Shown here piece by piece: positions 17,648 through 26,152 of a DNA stretch of 64,000 nucleotides (position 1 is its first letter; each line of letters opens with the position of its first letter). A model generated the notes under the pieces. It worked only from the letters and a program-made list of their open reading frames with translations, made no database searches and was not told the DNA's origin. Source of the DNA: Saccharospirillum sp965652395 (GTDB taxonomy: Bacteria > Pseudomonadota > Gammaproteobacteria > Pseudomonadales > Natronospirillaceae); the NCBI GenBank assembly GCA_965652395.1, contig CBFGUW010000022.1, positions 20,139 to 84,138 of the forward strand. Reading direction: 5' to 3'. The position numbers and the translations under genes were made by a program.

Positions 17648-19369
17648 ATGTCTATTCGTATTCACAGCCTCTGGCTGACAGCGTTATTGATCACCGCTTG
17701 CTCGAATGTGCAAGATAACGAGGCAAAAACAGTAGAGCAGGCCACAACCAGCCAGCCTGAAACGGAAACACGGCAGGTGTCGCACCCGGCCTCATTGGCG
17801 GAAGCACAGGAAAGCACGCTTGCCGACGACTATGGCGCTTCAGCGTCGCCGCTTCAGAAAGTACAGGCCGAGCCCCAGATGCGTACAGAGGGATTGTCCG
17901 TCGTGCCAATGCCAACACCGGTACCCGCGCCTACCGACCCACAACCTGTTATTGAACAAAACCGCGAGCAATATCACGCAGCGGAGGTGAACCCGATTCA
18001 CACCGTCAGCGAGTCGCCCGTATCGACCTTCAGCATTGATGTCGATACGGCCAGTTACAGTAACATGCGCCGCTTCCTGACCCAGGGCATACTGCCACCT
18101 GAAGACAGCATTCGTGTTGAGGAGCTGATTAATTACTTCGACTACCACTATCCAGGCCCGGATAGAGGCGACCATCCCTTTGCCATTCACACCCAACTCG
18201 CTCAAACACCCTGGAACGAGAATACGCGCCTGTTGCGCATCGGAGTCCAGGGGTACGAGGTGAAGGCCGAGGCTCTGCCGCCCATGAATCTGGTCTTCCT
18301 GCTCGACGTGTCCGGTTCGATGAACCAACCTGACAAGCTCCCCTTGCTGCAACGCGCCTTCGGTTTGTTGGTGGACCGCCTAAGACCGGAAGACAAGGTT
18401 GCCATAGTAGTGTATGCCGGGGCATCGGGTGTGGTGTTGGAACCCACGGGCGGAGATGATCGGGCAAAAATCCGAAGCGCGTTGGATCAATTACAGGCCG
18501 GTGGCAGCACTCACGGCAGTGCGGGTATTCAATTGGCCTATCAGGTTGCTGAGCGGAATTTCCGGGCCGAGGGGATTAACCGTGTGATTCTCGGGACCGA
18601 TGGGGATTTCAATGTCGGCGTAACCGACCTGGACGATTTAAAAGACCTGATAGAAACCAAACGTGAGACAGGGGTATTTTTCAGTGCTCTCGGATTCGGC
18701 ACGGGCAATTACAACGACCATTTAATGGAGGATTTAACCAACCTGGGCAATGGCACGGCTTACTATATCGACCAATTCCGTGAAGCCCGCAAGGTGTTTT
18801 CCGAAGATCTGACCGGCACACTGCATACCATTGCGAAAGATGTGAAAATCCAGGTCGAATTCAATCCGGCCATGGTGGCGGAATATCGGTTGATCGGTTA
18901 CGACAACCGCCAACTCCGTCGGGAGGATTTCAACAACGATAAGGTGGATGCCGGTGATGTGGGCGCAGGCCATTCGGTCACGGCGCTGTATGAAATCGTT
19001 CCTGTCCAGGGTGATTTCCGTTTTAATGATCCACTGCGTTACCAGGCCCAACCCCAAGCGGAGCGCTCTTCGGGCCAGGAGTTGGCCTTCGTGAAACTGC
19101 GTTATAAACTGCCGGATCAGGATCAGAGCAGCTTGATGTCTCACGCTGTGCCGATGGAACGGGGTGATGACAGTGACGAAGCGATGGGGTTCGCAATGGC
19201 GGTAGCTGGTTTCGGTGAGTTATTGCGTGGCAGCCAATATATCCAAAACTGGACAATAGCGGACGCGCGAAAACTGGCCCAAACCAGCCTGGGCGAAGAC
19301 CCCTTCGGCTATCGCCACGAACTACTCCAACTCATGCAGAACGCAGAAGCGCTGCGGGTGGCTGAGTAA
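17648..19369 (+). CDS. VWA-domain lipoprotein (YfbK-like)
   Basis: 573 aa. A lipoprotein signal is present (LLITACSNVQ, lipobox Cys19), so it should be anchored in the envelope. A disordered Gln/Glu/Pro-rich linker (~20-110) leads to an N-terminal YfbK-type region (TFSIDVDTASYSNMRRFLTQ), then a von Willebrand factor A domain with an intact metal site (LDVSGSMN, T in GSTHGS, GTDGDF) around 200-380. A C-terminal DUF3520-type domain follows. The ECF sigma factor and a one-TM protein follow on the same strand, an arrangement common for this protein type. Its role is unknown. A palindromic repeat separates it from the sigma gene, so the two may be transcribed separately. Confidence 0.92.
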   Translation: MSIRIHSLWLTALLITACSNVQDNEAKTVEQATTSQPETETRQVSHPASLAEAQESTLADDYGASASPLQKVQAEPQMRTEGLSVVPMPTPVPAPTDPQPVIEQNREQYHAAEVNPIHTVSESPVSTFSIDVDTASYSNMRRFLTQGILPPEDSIRVEELINYFDYHYPGPDRGDHPFAIHTQLAQTPWNENTRLLRIGVQGYEVKAEALPPMNLVFLLDVSGSMNQPDKLPLLQRAFGLLVDRLRPEDKVAIVVYAGASGVVLEPTGGDDRAKIRSALDQLQAGGSTHGSAGIQLAYQVAERNFRAEGINRVILGTDGDFNVGVTDLDDLKDLIETKRETGVFFSALGFGTGNYNDHLMEDLTNLGNGTAYYIDQFREARKVFSEDLTGTLHTIAKDVKIQVEFNPAMVAEYRLIGYDNRQLRREDFNNDKVDAGDVGAGHSVTALYEIVPVQGDFRFNDPLRYQAQPQAERSSGQELAFVKLRYKLPDQDQSSLMSHAVPMERGDDSDEAMGFAMAVAGFGELLRGSQYIQNWTIADARKLAQTSLGEDPFGYRHELLQLMQNAEALRVAE

Positions 19370-19388
19370 CAACCGATGGCAATGGTTC

Positions 19389-19503
19389 GCACTCGGAAAG
19401 GGGGATGACTTCTTCTGGGTCGCCGTGAACCCATCCATGGAGGCTAGACGGCGGCATCCATGCCGCCCACTCCCCAGAGAAGTCATCCCCCTGCTCCGAG
19501 TGC
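19389..19503 (+). repeat. palindromic repeat copy B
   Basis: Outer ends GCACTCGG and CCGAGTGC pair; the variable arm GGGGGATGACTTCTTCTGGG has the partner CCCCAGAGAAGTCATCCCCC. The core TCGCCGTGAACCCATCCATG and the inner hairpin GGCGGCATCCATGCCGCC lie between them. It sits in the 236-bp space after the VWA gene. Confidence 0.92.
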
Positions 19504-19605
19504 TAACGTCGCAGCAAAGGGCCTAAAAAAACCTAGTGGCAAAACCTGCCTTTGCTTCATTTGAACTATTGTTTAGGTGAAAAAGAAACAGGAACTGAGT
19601 TTGCA

Positions 19606-20211
19606 GTGACGCTGTTATCCAACGTACAACGCTGGTTCGCGGGCCGAGGTGAAGAGAACCCAACCGACCCTCACAGCCAGCTCATGTGGCGCTATCGCCA
19701 ATCGGGCGAGACGGATCTGCTCGCCCGTTTGATGCATGAAACGGGGGATGATCTCTACCATTTTCTGTTGACCCAAACGGATGCGTCCCTGGCTGAGGAC
19801 CTGTACCAAAGTGTCTGGTTAAGGGTGATGGAAAAACGCCATCAATACGAACCCGGCAACGCTAAGTTCAAGACCTGGCTGTTTACGATTGGCCGCCATT
19901 TGATGATCGACGAACTAAGACGCCAGAAACGTTGGCAAACAGAAGACTTGGATTCCACCGAGGGAACCGAACACCATACCCGAACCCTGGAAACCACTGT
20001 CGCCGAGGATAACCTGCAACAACATTTCGACGCCTTGTTAACAACCCTCCCGTTCGCACAGCGCGAAGCCTTTGTATTACAACAGGAAGGGTTCAGCCTT
20101 AAAGAAATCAGCGAAATCACCGCTGTCGGCCAGGAAACCATCAAGAGTCGCCTGCGATTCGCCCGTCAAACCCTACAGCAACAATTGGAGGTGCATCATG
20201 GCCCAGCATGA
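19606..20211 (+). CDS. ECF-type RNA polymerase sigma factor
   Basis: 201 aa from the GTG at 19606 (AGGAACTGAG lies upstream); a longer version from a TTG at 19552 is open. Region 2 is LAEDLYQSVWLRVMEKRHQY followed by FKTWLFTIGRHLMIDELRRQ, and region 4 is LPFAQREAFVLQQEGFSLKE then GQETIKSRLRFARQTL. It would direct RNA polymerase to an unknown target set. The next gene encodes a membrane protein that overlaps its end and could be the anti-sigma factor, although it lacks an obvious zinc-binding anti-sigma motif. Confidence 0.9.
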   Translation: MTLLSNVQRWFAGRGEENPTDPHSQLMWRYRQSGETDLLARLMHETGDDLYHFLLTQTDASLAEDLYQSVWLRVMEKRHQYEPGNAKFKTWLFTIGRHLMIDELRRQKRWQTEDLDSTEGTEHHTRTLETTVAEDNLQQHFDALLTTLPFAQREAFVLQQEGFSLKEISEITAVGQETIKSRLRFARQTLQQQLEVHHGPA

Positions 20212-20908
20212 CGATGCCCGGCCGTCCACTCCGGCCGATGACCGCCTTCAATCCTTGTACCGGCAGCGCAAACGGAAGCATACGGCGCCGGAGCATTTGA
20301 ACACGGCTGTCTTGAAAGCGGCACAAGAGCAACAACCTCCAAATCATGGCTTTTACGTGTGGAAAACCGCCGTCCCCTCCGCCGCTGCAGCCATGGTGGT
20401 AATTTTGCTGGGACTGAACTGGCTACAGGATCCTGTGCCTTCCTCACTGAGGGAGGAAGCAAGCCAGCACTCGGTGGCCTTGGAACAGGAATTACCGGAG
20501 ACCGTCTCTCTGTTGGGTTATGAGGAACTCGAGGACTACGAAGCCGCCGAAGAAGACGGTTTAAGCCTGGCCGCCCCGGCTCCTCAGTTTGAACCCCAAC
20601 CTTCATTGTCACCCGAAGGACGGCAGTCTCGTGCCGAGGCGCCAGTCGCGACGACGCAGAGTCAAGCTGATCAGGCTTCTGAATATCAGGCCAAACCCGG
20701 AATGATGAAGCGGGAACCACTCCCCCGCTTTCTGAAAGCGCCTGTGAGCCAGGCAGAAGGGTTCGAAGGATGCGATGGACAACGCCATCACTACGACATT
20801 CCGACCGCTCCGAAACTGGGTTGGTTCGAAGTGACCTGGACCAATGAAGGGCAGGTCGACCGGGTCACCGCGCTCGGCGCCGAATCGCCCTGCCCGACGG
20901 CGGACTGA
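20198..20908 (+). CDS. single-TM protein, putative anti-sigma partner
   Basis: 236 aa. The cytoplasmic N-terminal ~50 residues (DDRLQSLYRQRKRKHTAPEH) are followed by one TM segment (AVPSAAAAMVVILLGLNWL), then a Glu/Pro/Gln-rich outer part and a C-terminal ~45-residue domain (CDGQRHHYDIPTAPKLGWFE, TNEGQVDRVTALG). The start chosen is the ATG at 20198, preceded by TTGGAGG, which overlaps the sigma gene by 14 bp. The topology fits an anti-sigma factor, yet no HXXXCXXC-type motif is present. Function inferred from position only. Confidence 0.75.
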   Translation: MAQHDDARPSTPADDRLQSLYRQRKRKHTAPEHLNTAVLKAAQEQQPPNHGFYVWKTAVPSAAAAMVVILLGLNWLQDPVPSSLREEASQHSVALEQELPETVSLLGYEELEDYEAAEEDGLSLAAPAPQFEPQPSLSPEGRQSRAEAPVATTQSQADQASEYQAKPGMMKREPLPRFLKAPVSQAEGFEGCDGQRHHYDIPTAPKLGWFEVTWTNEGQVDRVTALGAESPCPTAD

Positions 20909-20922
20909 CAGGCGGAAAAAGC

Positions 20923-21288
20923 TCAGGCGGCTGAGGAACCCGGCTTCAATTCCGCGACCTCGGCCTGCGGTGTTTCGGAGTCGTCCTCCAGGCCCTCTCC
21001 CCGCGCGACCTTCTCCGCCTGCTCCCGCAGGGTTTCCAGTTGCTCGCGCAGAGTGGTTTCTTCGGTTTTCAAATCACGGGCTTTGCCCTGATCTTTCTCC
21101 ACACTCTTCAGCAGCTCCAGCGCCTCGCTGATCTCATCCGCTTGAATGTGTTCTATCGCCGCCTGCTTGCGGTCGTCCAGGTCTTCAAATTCCAGGAGCT
21201 TCTCCAGCACCTTGTCCAGGCGGTTGTTCACCTTCTGAATTTCTTTGCCTGTGTTTTCCAATGCTTTACCTATGCTTTGATAGTCCAC
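20923..21288 (-). CDS. hypothetical coiled-coil protein
   Basis: 121 aa from a GTG start preceded by TGGAG; the frame is open upstream, but that part has no start support. It is almost entirely alpha-helical and charged (GKEIQKVNNRLDKVLEKLLE, then ETTLREQLETLREQAEKVAR), with a Pro/Glu tail. Such a composition suggests a small cytoplasmic coiled-coil oligomer. It ends 14 bp from the stop of the putative anti-sigma gene, convergent with it. No homologue recognised. Confidence 0.62.
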   Translation of the reverse strand: MDYQSIGKALENTGKEIQKVNNRLDKVLEKLLEFEDLDDRKQAAIEHIQADEISEALELLKSVEKDQGKARDLKTEETTLREQLETLREQAEKVARGEGLEDDSETPQAEVAELKPGSSAA

Positions 21289-21542
21289 CGTGACACTCCA
21301 GAGTGGCTGTATGGGCTTGGCGAAGGCACTGGCCCTCGCGAAATTACTGGATAAACATACAGCAGACCACAGCAAGGTGTAAAGCCATCCCAGTCAGGCA
21401 ATATTCATCTTTGCCTGTTTAACCTCCCGCAGTAACCTTCGGGAGCCTTTGGTGAGCCAACGGCAACAACTGCCATTCCAGGCTTGAGTAGGCGCCCGTT
21501 TTTGATATGTTCCCCACATCCAACCAAGGAGTGATTACAACA

Positions 21543-21986
21543 ATGAGAACCCTGATCACCACCCTCACCGCCGTGCTGTTGAGTTTCGCCACCAATTGGG
21601 CCCTGGCTGAAAACCTCTCCGCCGAAGGCCAGTGGCGCACCATCGACGACGACACCGGCGAAGCCAAAAGCATCGTCCGCGTCTGGGTCGACAACGGCGA
21701 ACTGAAAGGCCAGATCGTAGAACTGCTCAACCCCTCCGAACCCAATCCCAAATGCACCGAATGCAAAGGCATTCGCAAAAACAAACCCATCGAAGGCATG
21801 ACCTTCCTTTGGGGTCTGGAACGCGACGGCGATGAATGGGTCGACGGAAAAATCGTAGACCCCGGCAACGGCAAGGAATACAGCGCCAAAGTTAAAGTCA
21901 TCGAAGACGGCGAAAAACTGGAAGTGCGCGGCTACCTCGGCTTCGCCCTCATCGGCCGCACCCAAGTGTGGGAACGCGTCGAATAA
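21543..21986 (+). CDS. DUF2147-domain protein, exported
   Basis: 147 aa. The signal peptide MRTLITTLTAVLLSFATNWA ends near ALA. The DUF2147 pattern follows: GQWRTIDDDTGEAKSIVRVW, the Cys pair in NPKCTECKG, and VDGKIVDPGNGKEYSAKVKV. Members are small periplasmic beta-barrel-like proteins of unknown role. The ATG at 21543 is preceded by CCAAGGAG. Possibly co-transcribed with the membrane protein gene that follows after 79 bp. Confidence 0.9.
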   Translation: MRTLITTLTAVLLSFATNWALAENLSAEGQWRTIDDDTGEAKSIVRVWVDNGELKGQIVELLNPSEPNPKCTECKGIRKNKPIEGMTFLWGLERDGDEWVDGKIVDPGNGKEYSAKVKVIEDGEKLEVRGYLGFALIGRTQVWERVE

Positions 21987-22065
21987 CAGCAACAGACACA
22001 CATCCCTTTCGAACGGGCGGTCAAGCGGTTACTCTTGATCGCCCGTTTCCCGTCGTGCCACCACC

Positions 22066-22668
22066 ATGTTCAAAATGCTATTACTGGCAGGCCCACTCGC
22101 CCTGCTCCTCATCCTGCCACCGGACGCCCTACGCTTCGAACTCATGCGCGCCGCCCGCAGCGAAACCCACTCCGCCGCACGCCTGCTCCGCTGGCGCCTG
22201 CTCGGCACCCTCCCCATCTTCCTCGCCGTCTCACTCGGCATCTGGACCTGGGCCGAAAACGGCCCCCTCGGCGTCCCCCTCATCGTCTTCACCGGCGCCC
22301 TCACCGCCGCCACCCTATGGATGCTGTTCTGGATACGCACCTTCATCGCCGACCCCTTCCACCCCCTCCGCCCCATCGGATTCGTCAGCGTCACCCTCGC
22401 CTCCTGGCTCTCCTTCCCACTCTGGCTCTCCGCATTCACCCAACTGGCACTGATGATCGCCTGGGTATCGGAAGTGCGGCCGGTCGTTCTCATTACCGGT
22501 AGCCTGGTGTGGGTATTGGTCGACGCGTTCATGGTCGTTGCAGGTGGGGAGAGCGGATTGGGGCAGCGCTTTATCGAAATGGAAGCGGCGCAGAGAAGGG
22601 TCGGCCGTTGGCTGGGTAGCTTGTTGCTGGTTTTGGGGATTTGGGCTGTGATATTGAGTATCGGTTAA
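22066..22668 (+). CDS. hypothetical multi-TM protein
   Basis: 200 aa with about six hydrophobic segments, from MLLLAGPLALLLILPP at the start to LGSLLLVLGIWAVILSIG at the end. The family is not recognised and no catalytic motif is visible. Codon use changes part-way: the first ~130 codons are extremely C-ending, while the last ~65 use many TTG and GGG codons. A palindromic repeat begins 27 bp after the stop. Confidence 0.7.
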   Translation: MFKMLLLAGPLALLLILPPDALRFELMRAARSETHSAARLLRWRLLGTLPIFLAVSLGIWTWAENGPLGVPLIVFTGALTAATLWMLFWIRTFIADPFHPLRPIGFVSVTLASWLSFPLWLSAFTQLALMIAWVSEVRPVVLITGSLVWVLVDAFMVVAGGESGLGQRFIEMEAAQRRVGRWLGSLLLVLGIWAVILSIG

Positions 22669-22694
22669 AGGATTAAGCGACGGGCCTTAGACTA

Positions 22695-22807
22695 GCATCG
22701 GATGCCGGGGCTGCCCCTGTGGGGGAGTCCGCAGCATGGATGCTGCGGTCTAGGCTCCATGGAAGGATCTACGCCGACCCCACAGGGGCAGCCCCGGTAG
22801 CCGATGC
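22695..22807 (-). repeat. palindromic repeat copy C
   Basis: Inverted relative to copies A and B. Ends GCATCGG and CCGATGC pair; variable arm CTGCCCCTGTGGGG has a perfect partner CCCCACAGGGGCAG. Inner hairpin GCAGCATGGATGCTGC. It lies between the hypothetical membrane protein gene and the 3' end of rpiA, a convergent gap. Confidence 0.92.
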
Positions 22808-22827
22808 GGGCCAAAGCCACCGTAGGA

Positions 22828-23532
22828 TCAGTAAAACTCGCCGTCCTCGGCCATGGTGTTGATGACCGTTAGCTTTTTCACGCCTTCCGCCGTGCCCAGC
22901 AGCAGGACATCCGCCGGGCGATGCGCAAACAACCCATTGGTCACTACACCCGGAATATTATTAATGTCCGTCTCCATCTGCTCCGCATCCCGGATATCCA
23001 ACTCATACACATCCAGAATCTGATTACCGTTATCCGTCACCACACCCTCGCGATACACCGGATTACCACCCATCTTCCGCAGCTTACGCGCCACCGCACT
23101 GCGCGCCATCGGAATCACCTCCACCGGCAGCGGAAACGCCCCCAGCTTCTGCACCGCCTTCGACTCATCCGCAATGCACACAAACGTCTTCGACACCGAC
23201 GCCACAATCTTCTCCCGCGTCAACGCCGCACCACCGCCCTTAATCAACTGCAGCTTACGGTTCGCCTCATCCGCACCATCCACATACACCGCCAGGCTAT
23301 CCACCTCATTCATATCGAACACATCGATGCCATGGCCACGCAACCGCTCAGCACTCGCCTCACTGCTCGCCACCGCCCCGCGAAAATCATCCTTCACCTT
23401 CGCCAACGCATCGATAAACAAATTCGCCGTGGAACCCGTGCCCACTCCGATAATCACATCCGGTTTCAGATCCGGCTTAATAAACGCCAGCGCCGCATCG
23501 GCCACGGCCTGTTTCAGTTCGTCTTGGGTCAT
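22828..23532 (-). CDS. rpiA: ribose-5-phosphate isomerase A
   Basis: 234 aa, the non-oxidative pentose phosphate step ribose-5-P to ribulose-5-P. The motifs IIGVGTGSTANLFI, VDGADEANRKLQLIKGGGAA and LTREKI, with the active-site Glu in the last, are present. Length is a little above the ~219 aa of E. coli RpiA. A perfect TATAAT lies 30-35 bp before the start, and the gene is divergent from ilvA across 391 bp. Confidence 0.97.
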   Translation of the reverse strand: MTQDELKQAVADAALAFIKPDLKPDVIIGVGTGSTANLFIDALAKVKDDFRGAVASSEASAERLRGHGIDVFDMNEVDSLAVYVDGADEANRKLQLIKGGGAALTREKIVASVSKTFVCIADESKAVQKLGAFPLPVEVIPMARSAVARKLRKMGGNPVYREGVVTDNGNQILDVYELDIRDAEQMETDINNIPGVVTNGLFAHRPADVLLLGTAEGVKKLTVINTMAEDGEFY

Positions 23533-23923
23533 CGTATCCGTCCTATCAGAGTCTGGTCTGCATTATAGTCGTTCAGTCGCCCATGCCTATGGGGTAAGCA
23601 CTCTCCCGCCGCCCTTGCAAAACAGTATGCCGCTTTTTGCCGTACGGGCTCGTTTCCGGCATCCCTTAAAAGCCGTACACTACCGGGTTCGGAGCAATTT
23701 CCTCCGAATTTCAACTCAAGTTCACCCCTGATGCGGCTACGAACAGTTTATCCACGGGCTAGCGACGGATGCCGGGTATTCCCATTCGGGGATATCTGAG
23801 GCATGGATGCCGAAGTTAAGCCTACATGGACGTATCCACGGCGACCCCGAATGGGAATACCCGGTAGCCGGCGCGGGTTCAACCTGAGTAAAAAACATTC
23901 ATCCAACGACTGCGGACTCTCCC
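23533..23923. other. 391-bp rpiA-ilvA intergenic region
   Basis: Divergent promoter space. It contains a minus-strand TATAAT at 23562-23567 (rpiA) and palindromic repeat copy D at 23762-23874. The rest shows no open frame or RNA gene. No obvious -35 hexamer is found for rpiA. Confidence 0.6.
23762..23874 (-). repeat. palindromic repeat copy D
   Basis: Variable arm TATTCCCATTCGGGG pairs perfectly with CCCCGAATGGGAATA; the outer ends pair with a few mismatches. The core is more diverged (TCGCCGTGGATACGTCCATG on the minus strand). It ends 49 bp before ilvA, so it lies in the likely 5' leader of that gene, unlike most copies. Confidence 0.9.
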
Positions 23924-25438
23924 ATGCTGGAAAAAACCGTTAAAAAGATATTGAATGCCAAAGTCTACGAGGCAGCGATCGAAACACCGCTGGAAAAAGC
24001 GTCCTTCCTCAGCCGCCGGATGAACAACATTATTTTGATTAAGCGTGAAGACCTGCAACCCGTCTTCTCCTTCAAGCTCCGCGGCGCCTACAACAAAATG
24101 ACCACCCTCAACGAGGAACAACTCGCCAAGGGCGTCATCTGCGCATCCGCCGGAAATCACGCCCAAGGCCTCGCCGAAGCCGCCCGCCTCATGGGCGTCA
24201 AAGCCACCATCGTCATGCCCAAAACCACGCCTGACATCAAAGTCGCCAACGTCCGCGCCCGAGGCGGCAAAGCCGTACTGCACGGCGACACCTTCGACGA
24301 AGCCCTCGAATACGCCAAAAAACTCGAAGCCGAAAAAGGCCTCACCTTCATCCACCCCTACGACGACATCGACATCCTCGCAGGGCAAGGCACCGTCGCC
24401 CGCGAAATACTGCACCAACACACAGGCGAACCCATCGACGCCATCTTCATTCCCGTTGGCGGCGGCGGCCTCATCTCCGGCATGACCGCCTACATCAAAT
24501 ACCTGCAACCGCAGATCAAAGTCATCGGCGTCGAATTCGAAGAAAGCGCCTGTCTCGCCGCCGCCATGAAAGCCGGTAAACGCGTCGTGCTCGACCAGGT
24601 CGGCATCTTCGCCGACGGCATCGCTGTCGCCCAGATCGGCAAAGAACCCTGGAAAATCTGCAAGGACTACGTCGACGAAGTCATCACCGTCAATTCCGAC
24701 GAAATCTGCGCCGCCGTCAAAGACATCTTCGACGACACCCGCTCCATCACCGAACCGGCAGGAGCGGTCAGCGTCGCCGGCATGAAAAAATACGTCGAAC
24801 GGGAACAATGCCAAGGCAAAACGCTGGTCACCGTCTCCTCCGGTGCCAACACCAACTTCGACCGCCTGCGTTACATCGCAGAACGCGCCGAAGTCGGGGA
24901 GCACCGGGAAGCCATCCTGTCGGTCACCATTCCGGAAAAACCCGGCGCCTTCAAAAAATTCGTCTCCATCATCGGCAAACGGGCCATCACCGAGTTTAAT
25001 TACCGCTACGACGATCATGACGAAGCCAAAATCTTCGTCGGTGTGAAGATCACCAGCGATGAAGAACGGCAGGAACTGGTCGAAGCCCTGCGCGATGCCG
25101 GTCATCCGGTGTTGGATCTGACCGAAAACGAAGTCGCCAAATCCCACGTGCGGCACATGGTGGGCGGTCACGCTCCGGATATCCCACACGAGCGTCTGTT
25201 CCGCTTCGAATTCCCCGAACGCCCCGGCGCCTTGGGCAAGTTCCTCAACACCCTCGGTGGTCATTGGAACATTTCCCTGTTCCATTATCGCAACCATGGC
25301 GCCGCCTACGGTCGCGTGTTGGCCGGTATTCAGGTACCTGAGGAAGAGTTGAAAGAGTTCCGCCAGAAGCTGGACAAGCTGGCTTATCCTTACTGGGATG
25401 AATCCGATAATCCGGTGTACGGTGCCTTTCTGTCTTAA
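23924..25438 (+). CDS. ilvA: threonine deaminase (biosynthetic)
   Basis: 504 aa, full-length biosynthetic form: a PLP-binding catalytic domain (FSFKLRGAYNKM with the Schiff-base Lys, ASAGNHAQGLA, PVGGGGLISGM) and two C-terminal ACT-like regulatory domains (SVTIPEKPGAFKKFVSIIG, RFEFPERPGALGKFLNTLGG). It makes 2-oxobutanoate for isoleucine synthesis and is expected to be inhibited by isoleucine. The ATG has only a weak ribosome site, and palindromic repeat copy D lies just upstream. Confidence 0.97.
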   Translation: MLEKTVKKILNAKVYEAAIETPLEKASFLSRRMNNIILIKREDLQPVFSFKLRGAYNKMTTLNEEQLAKGVICASAGNHAQGLAEAARLMGVKATIVMPKTTPDIKVANVRARGGKAVLHGDTFDEALEYAKKLEAEKGLTFIHPYDDIDILAGQGTVAREILHQHTGEPIDAIFIPVGGGGLISGMTAYIKYLQPQIKVIGVEFEESACLAAAMKAGKRVVLDQVGIFADGIAVAQIGKEPWKICKDYVDEVITVNSDEICAAVKDIFDDTRSITEPAGAVSVAGMKKYVEREQCQGKTLVTVSSGANTNFDRLRYIAERAEVGEHREAILSVTIPEKPGAFKKFVSIIGKRAITEFNYRYDDHDEAKIFVGVKITSDEERQELVEALRDAGHPVLDLTENEVAKSHVRHMVGGHAPDIPHERLFRFEFPERPGALGKFLNTLGGHWNISLFHYRNHGAAYGRVLAGIQVPEEELKEFRQKLDKLAYPYWDESDNPVYGAFLS

Positions 25439-25454
25439 CCAGTCATTACTCGGC

Positions 25455-25474
25455 AGGCCGCCTTCGGGCGGCCT
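25455..25474 (+). terminator. ilvA 3' hairpin
   Basis: AGGCCGCC and GGCGGCCT form a perfect 8-bp stem around TTCG, 16 bp after the ilvA stop. Only a short, mixed sequence follows the stem, so termination may be partial; the downstream gene starts at 25505. Confidence 0.55.
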
Positions 25475-25504
25475 ATACTGATTGATGAATGTCTGCAGTC
25501 AATC

Positions 25505-26014
25505 ATGACCATGAGCCCGGCCGAGCAGGAAAAAATAGAACTCGAACACGAAGCCGCCCGCCTATTCATGCGCCACTGGGAACGTGCCACGGGCGTTCCC
25601 ATTCGCCACATCTGGCATAACCGCCCGAACAAACCCGACGTCTCCTGTTTTCTGAACGGGGATCGCCTGGACCTCGAAATTGCCCACCTCTATGGCACCG
25701 AAGCCGAAGCCATGGCCATTCTGGGACGCGACATTTCACTCGCCACCCGTCAGGAACTGGCCCTGATGGACCACGACCACACCGACGACAGGCTGCTCCA
25801 TGCCCTGAACCGAATCCTGGCCGCCAAAGCCCGGAAAACCTACAACAGCGAGCGCGTCTGGCTGGTCATCCGCAACGCCAACTCCCTCTGGTCAAAAGAA
25901 GACATCGAAGCCATGCAGCATCGAATCCAGGTGCCTGGCGGCCATCCGTTTGAACAAATCTGGATGGTGGCGGACATGAAAGCCGACAGCGGCATAGTGC
26001 AGCTGTTCCCATAA
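25505..26014 (+). CDS. hypothetical protein, possible PD-(D/E)XK-like fold
   Basis: 169 aa, soluble. The centre reads KPDVSCFLNGDRLDLEIAHL, a buried acidic-hydrophobic arrangement that resembles the beta-hairpin core of PD-(D/E)XK nucleases, but the lysine expected two residues after the second acid is replaced (LEIA). WLVIRNANSLWS and FEQIWMVADM look like further core strands. The ATG at 25505 is followed by a second one at 25511. No nuclease activity should be assumed. Divergence from its neighbours is not apparent in base composition. Confidence 0.72.
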   Translation: MTMSPAEQEKIELEHEAARLFMRHWERATGVPIRHIWHNRPNKPDVSCFLNGDRLDLEIAHLYGTEAEAMAILGRDISLATRQELALMDHDHTDDRLLHALNRILAAKARKTYNSERVWLVIRNANSLWSKEDIEAMQHRIQVPGGHPFEQIWMVADMKADSGIVQLFP

Positions 26015-26015
26015 T

Positions 26016-26029
26016 TTGACCCAGATCAA
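26016..26029. promoter_or_regulatory. FNR/Dnr-like box 1, nirK upstream
   Basis: TTGACCCAGATCAA matches the TTGAT-N4-ATCAA consensus except one base. It lies 198-211 bp before the nirK start codon and immediately after the preceding stop, too far upstream to be the activating site alone, so it may be a secondary binding site. Confidence 0.6.
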
Positions 26030-26138
26030 AAAAAGCAATTCCCCACAGAATTCAGGGACTTAGCCCGCCAGGCCTTACCCTCACTGGGCGGAGTGCCCTT
26101 TTCGGGGTACCTCGTTATTTCCTGACCAATCGGACAAT

Positions 26139-26152
26139 TTGATGCAGATCAA
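26139..26152. promoter_or_regulatory. FNR/Dnr box 2 for nirK
   Basis: TTGATGCAGATCAA is a perfect TTGAT-N4-ATCAA palindrome. A -10-like TAAAGT at 26175-26180 sits 29-35 bp from its centre, the geometry of a class II anaerobic activator promoter (box centred near -41.5). Confidence 0.85.

Noticed and set aside
23879..25297. Long minus-strand frame across ilvA, rich in Gly, Asp and Phe
   Set aside because: Low-complexity product, antisense to ilvA, with no recognisable family; a by-product of C-ending codons.
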